64,000 nt of DNA from Listeria cossartiae subsp. cossartiae (GTDB lineage: Bacteria; Bacillota; Bacilli; Lactobacillales; Listeriaceae): positions 1,353,200-1,417,199 of the forward strand of contig NZ_JAASUI010000001.1 of the NCBI RefSeq assembly GCF_014224155.1, given 5' to 3'. This document shows, piece after piece, positions 63,666 through 64,000 of this stretch. Below the pieces are notes generated by a model that saw only the letters and a program-made list of their open reading frames with translations, was not told the DNA's origin and searched no databases. The position numbers and the translations under genes are program-made. Numbering within the stretch: the first letter of the stretch is position 1; each line of letters begins with the position of its first letter.

Positions 63666-64000
63666 ATCATAAAAAAGCGATGTATAACCAAAAATGTAAT
63701 GAAATGTCCGATTCTTGTCGCGAACGATTAAAAACAAAAGTTATTTAGAGTTATTCTTACACAATATGTGTAACATTGCGTTTTTAATCACAAAATATTA
63801 CATAGTATGCGTTATTATTCATAATTTATGCACTCCTATTTCCACGATTCACAAAAAGTTCATATTCACTCAAAATATATGTTGTTTTATTTATTAAAAT
63901 TTCTTATTTATTTAATTATTTATCATTTTGAATTATTACTAAGTGAATAATAAAGTATAAGTATTCACCAAATCTTACAATGATTGACTCCTAGTAAGCG
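63666..64000. repeat. Repeated upstream element, copy C (335 bp, reaches the window edge)
   Basis: Same length as copy B with 27 substitutions and no gaps. The 26-bp core is at 63681-63706. Minus-strand TATGAT (63665-63670) would be a -10 giving a leader of about 40 bases to the secreted-protein gene. A perfect palindrome TTACACA-ATA-TGTGTAA lies at 63757-63773 and is imperfect in copy B. The element may continue past base 64000. Confidence 0.9.

Overview
The window is a low-GC Firmicute chromosome segment from the genus Listeria. Gene content and order match the Listeria stretch running from ccpA-aroA past the trp operon, the adhE/lap gene, the aconitase gene and sbcCD. Several proteins are near-identical to those I know from L. 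monocytogenes and L. innocua, but I cannot fix the species from sequence alone. Most genes lie on the minus strand. I see no rRNA, tRNA, CRISPR array, insertion sequence or intact prophage.

Layout. 1-2700: the 5' end of ccpA, the fused chorismate mutase/DAHP synthase gene, and a sigma-B-type stress pair (YtxH and DUF948 proteins). 2900-15500: aminopeptidase, PerR-box peroxiredoxin, murC, the soluble DNA translocase sftA, the ytpR-ytpQ-ytpP run, an M42 aminopeptidase, a cysteine-free CsoR-like protein, a YtnP-type lactonase, trmB and ytmP. 15700-26200: a MarR/MFS efflux operon with a clear promoter-operator, dat, pepV, a divergent Nudix/nnrD pair, and two tandem MurJ/SpoVB-like flippases. 26300-33200: the complete trpEGDCFBA operon behind two consecutive tryptophan T-boxes. 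33500-44500: adhE (Listeria adhesion protein) with a Rex site, an ABC-2 transporter, an LD-carboxypeptidase, tag, aconitase with a CcpC dyad, and the stressosome paralogue RsbR3. 44500-58800: a general stress protein, SNF2 helicase, sbcCD, plsC, a lipoprotein with a structured leader, ccdC, and a heterodimeric ABC exporter preceded by a 32-codon ORF and a terminator hairpin that look like a translation-dependent attenuator.

58900-64000 is the accessory end and the most interesting part. It holds short genes for secreted or membrane proteins: a small metzincin protease with a secreted partner, four tiny membrane proteins, and a small secreted protein with a VanZ-like protein. Each group lies downstream, on the minus strand, of a copy of one repeated non-coding element. 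Two copies are 335 bp with 27 substitutions between them. The third is more diverged, but a 26-bp core is identical in all three. The core contains a 10-bp-spaced direct repeat at the promoter-proximal end, so the three groups may form one co-regulated, previously undescribed surface/secretion regulon.

Regulation elsewhere is unusually legible: sigma-B, PerR, Rex, CcpC, MarR and T-box signals can all be placed on specific promoters, linking central carbon flow (adhE, citB), oxidative stress (prx), drug efflux and amino-acid supply.
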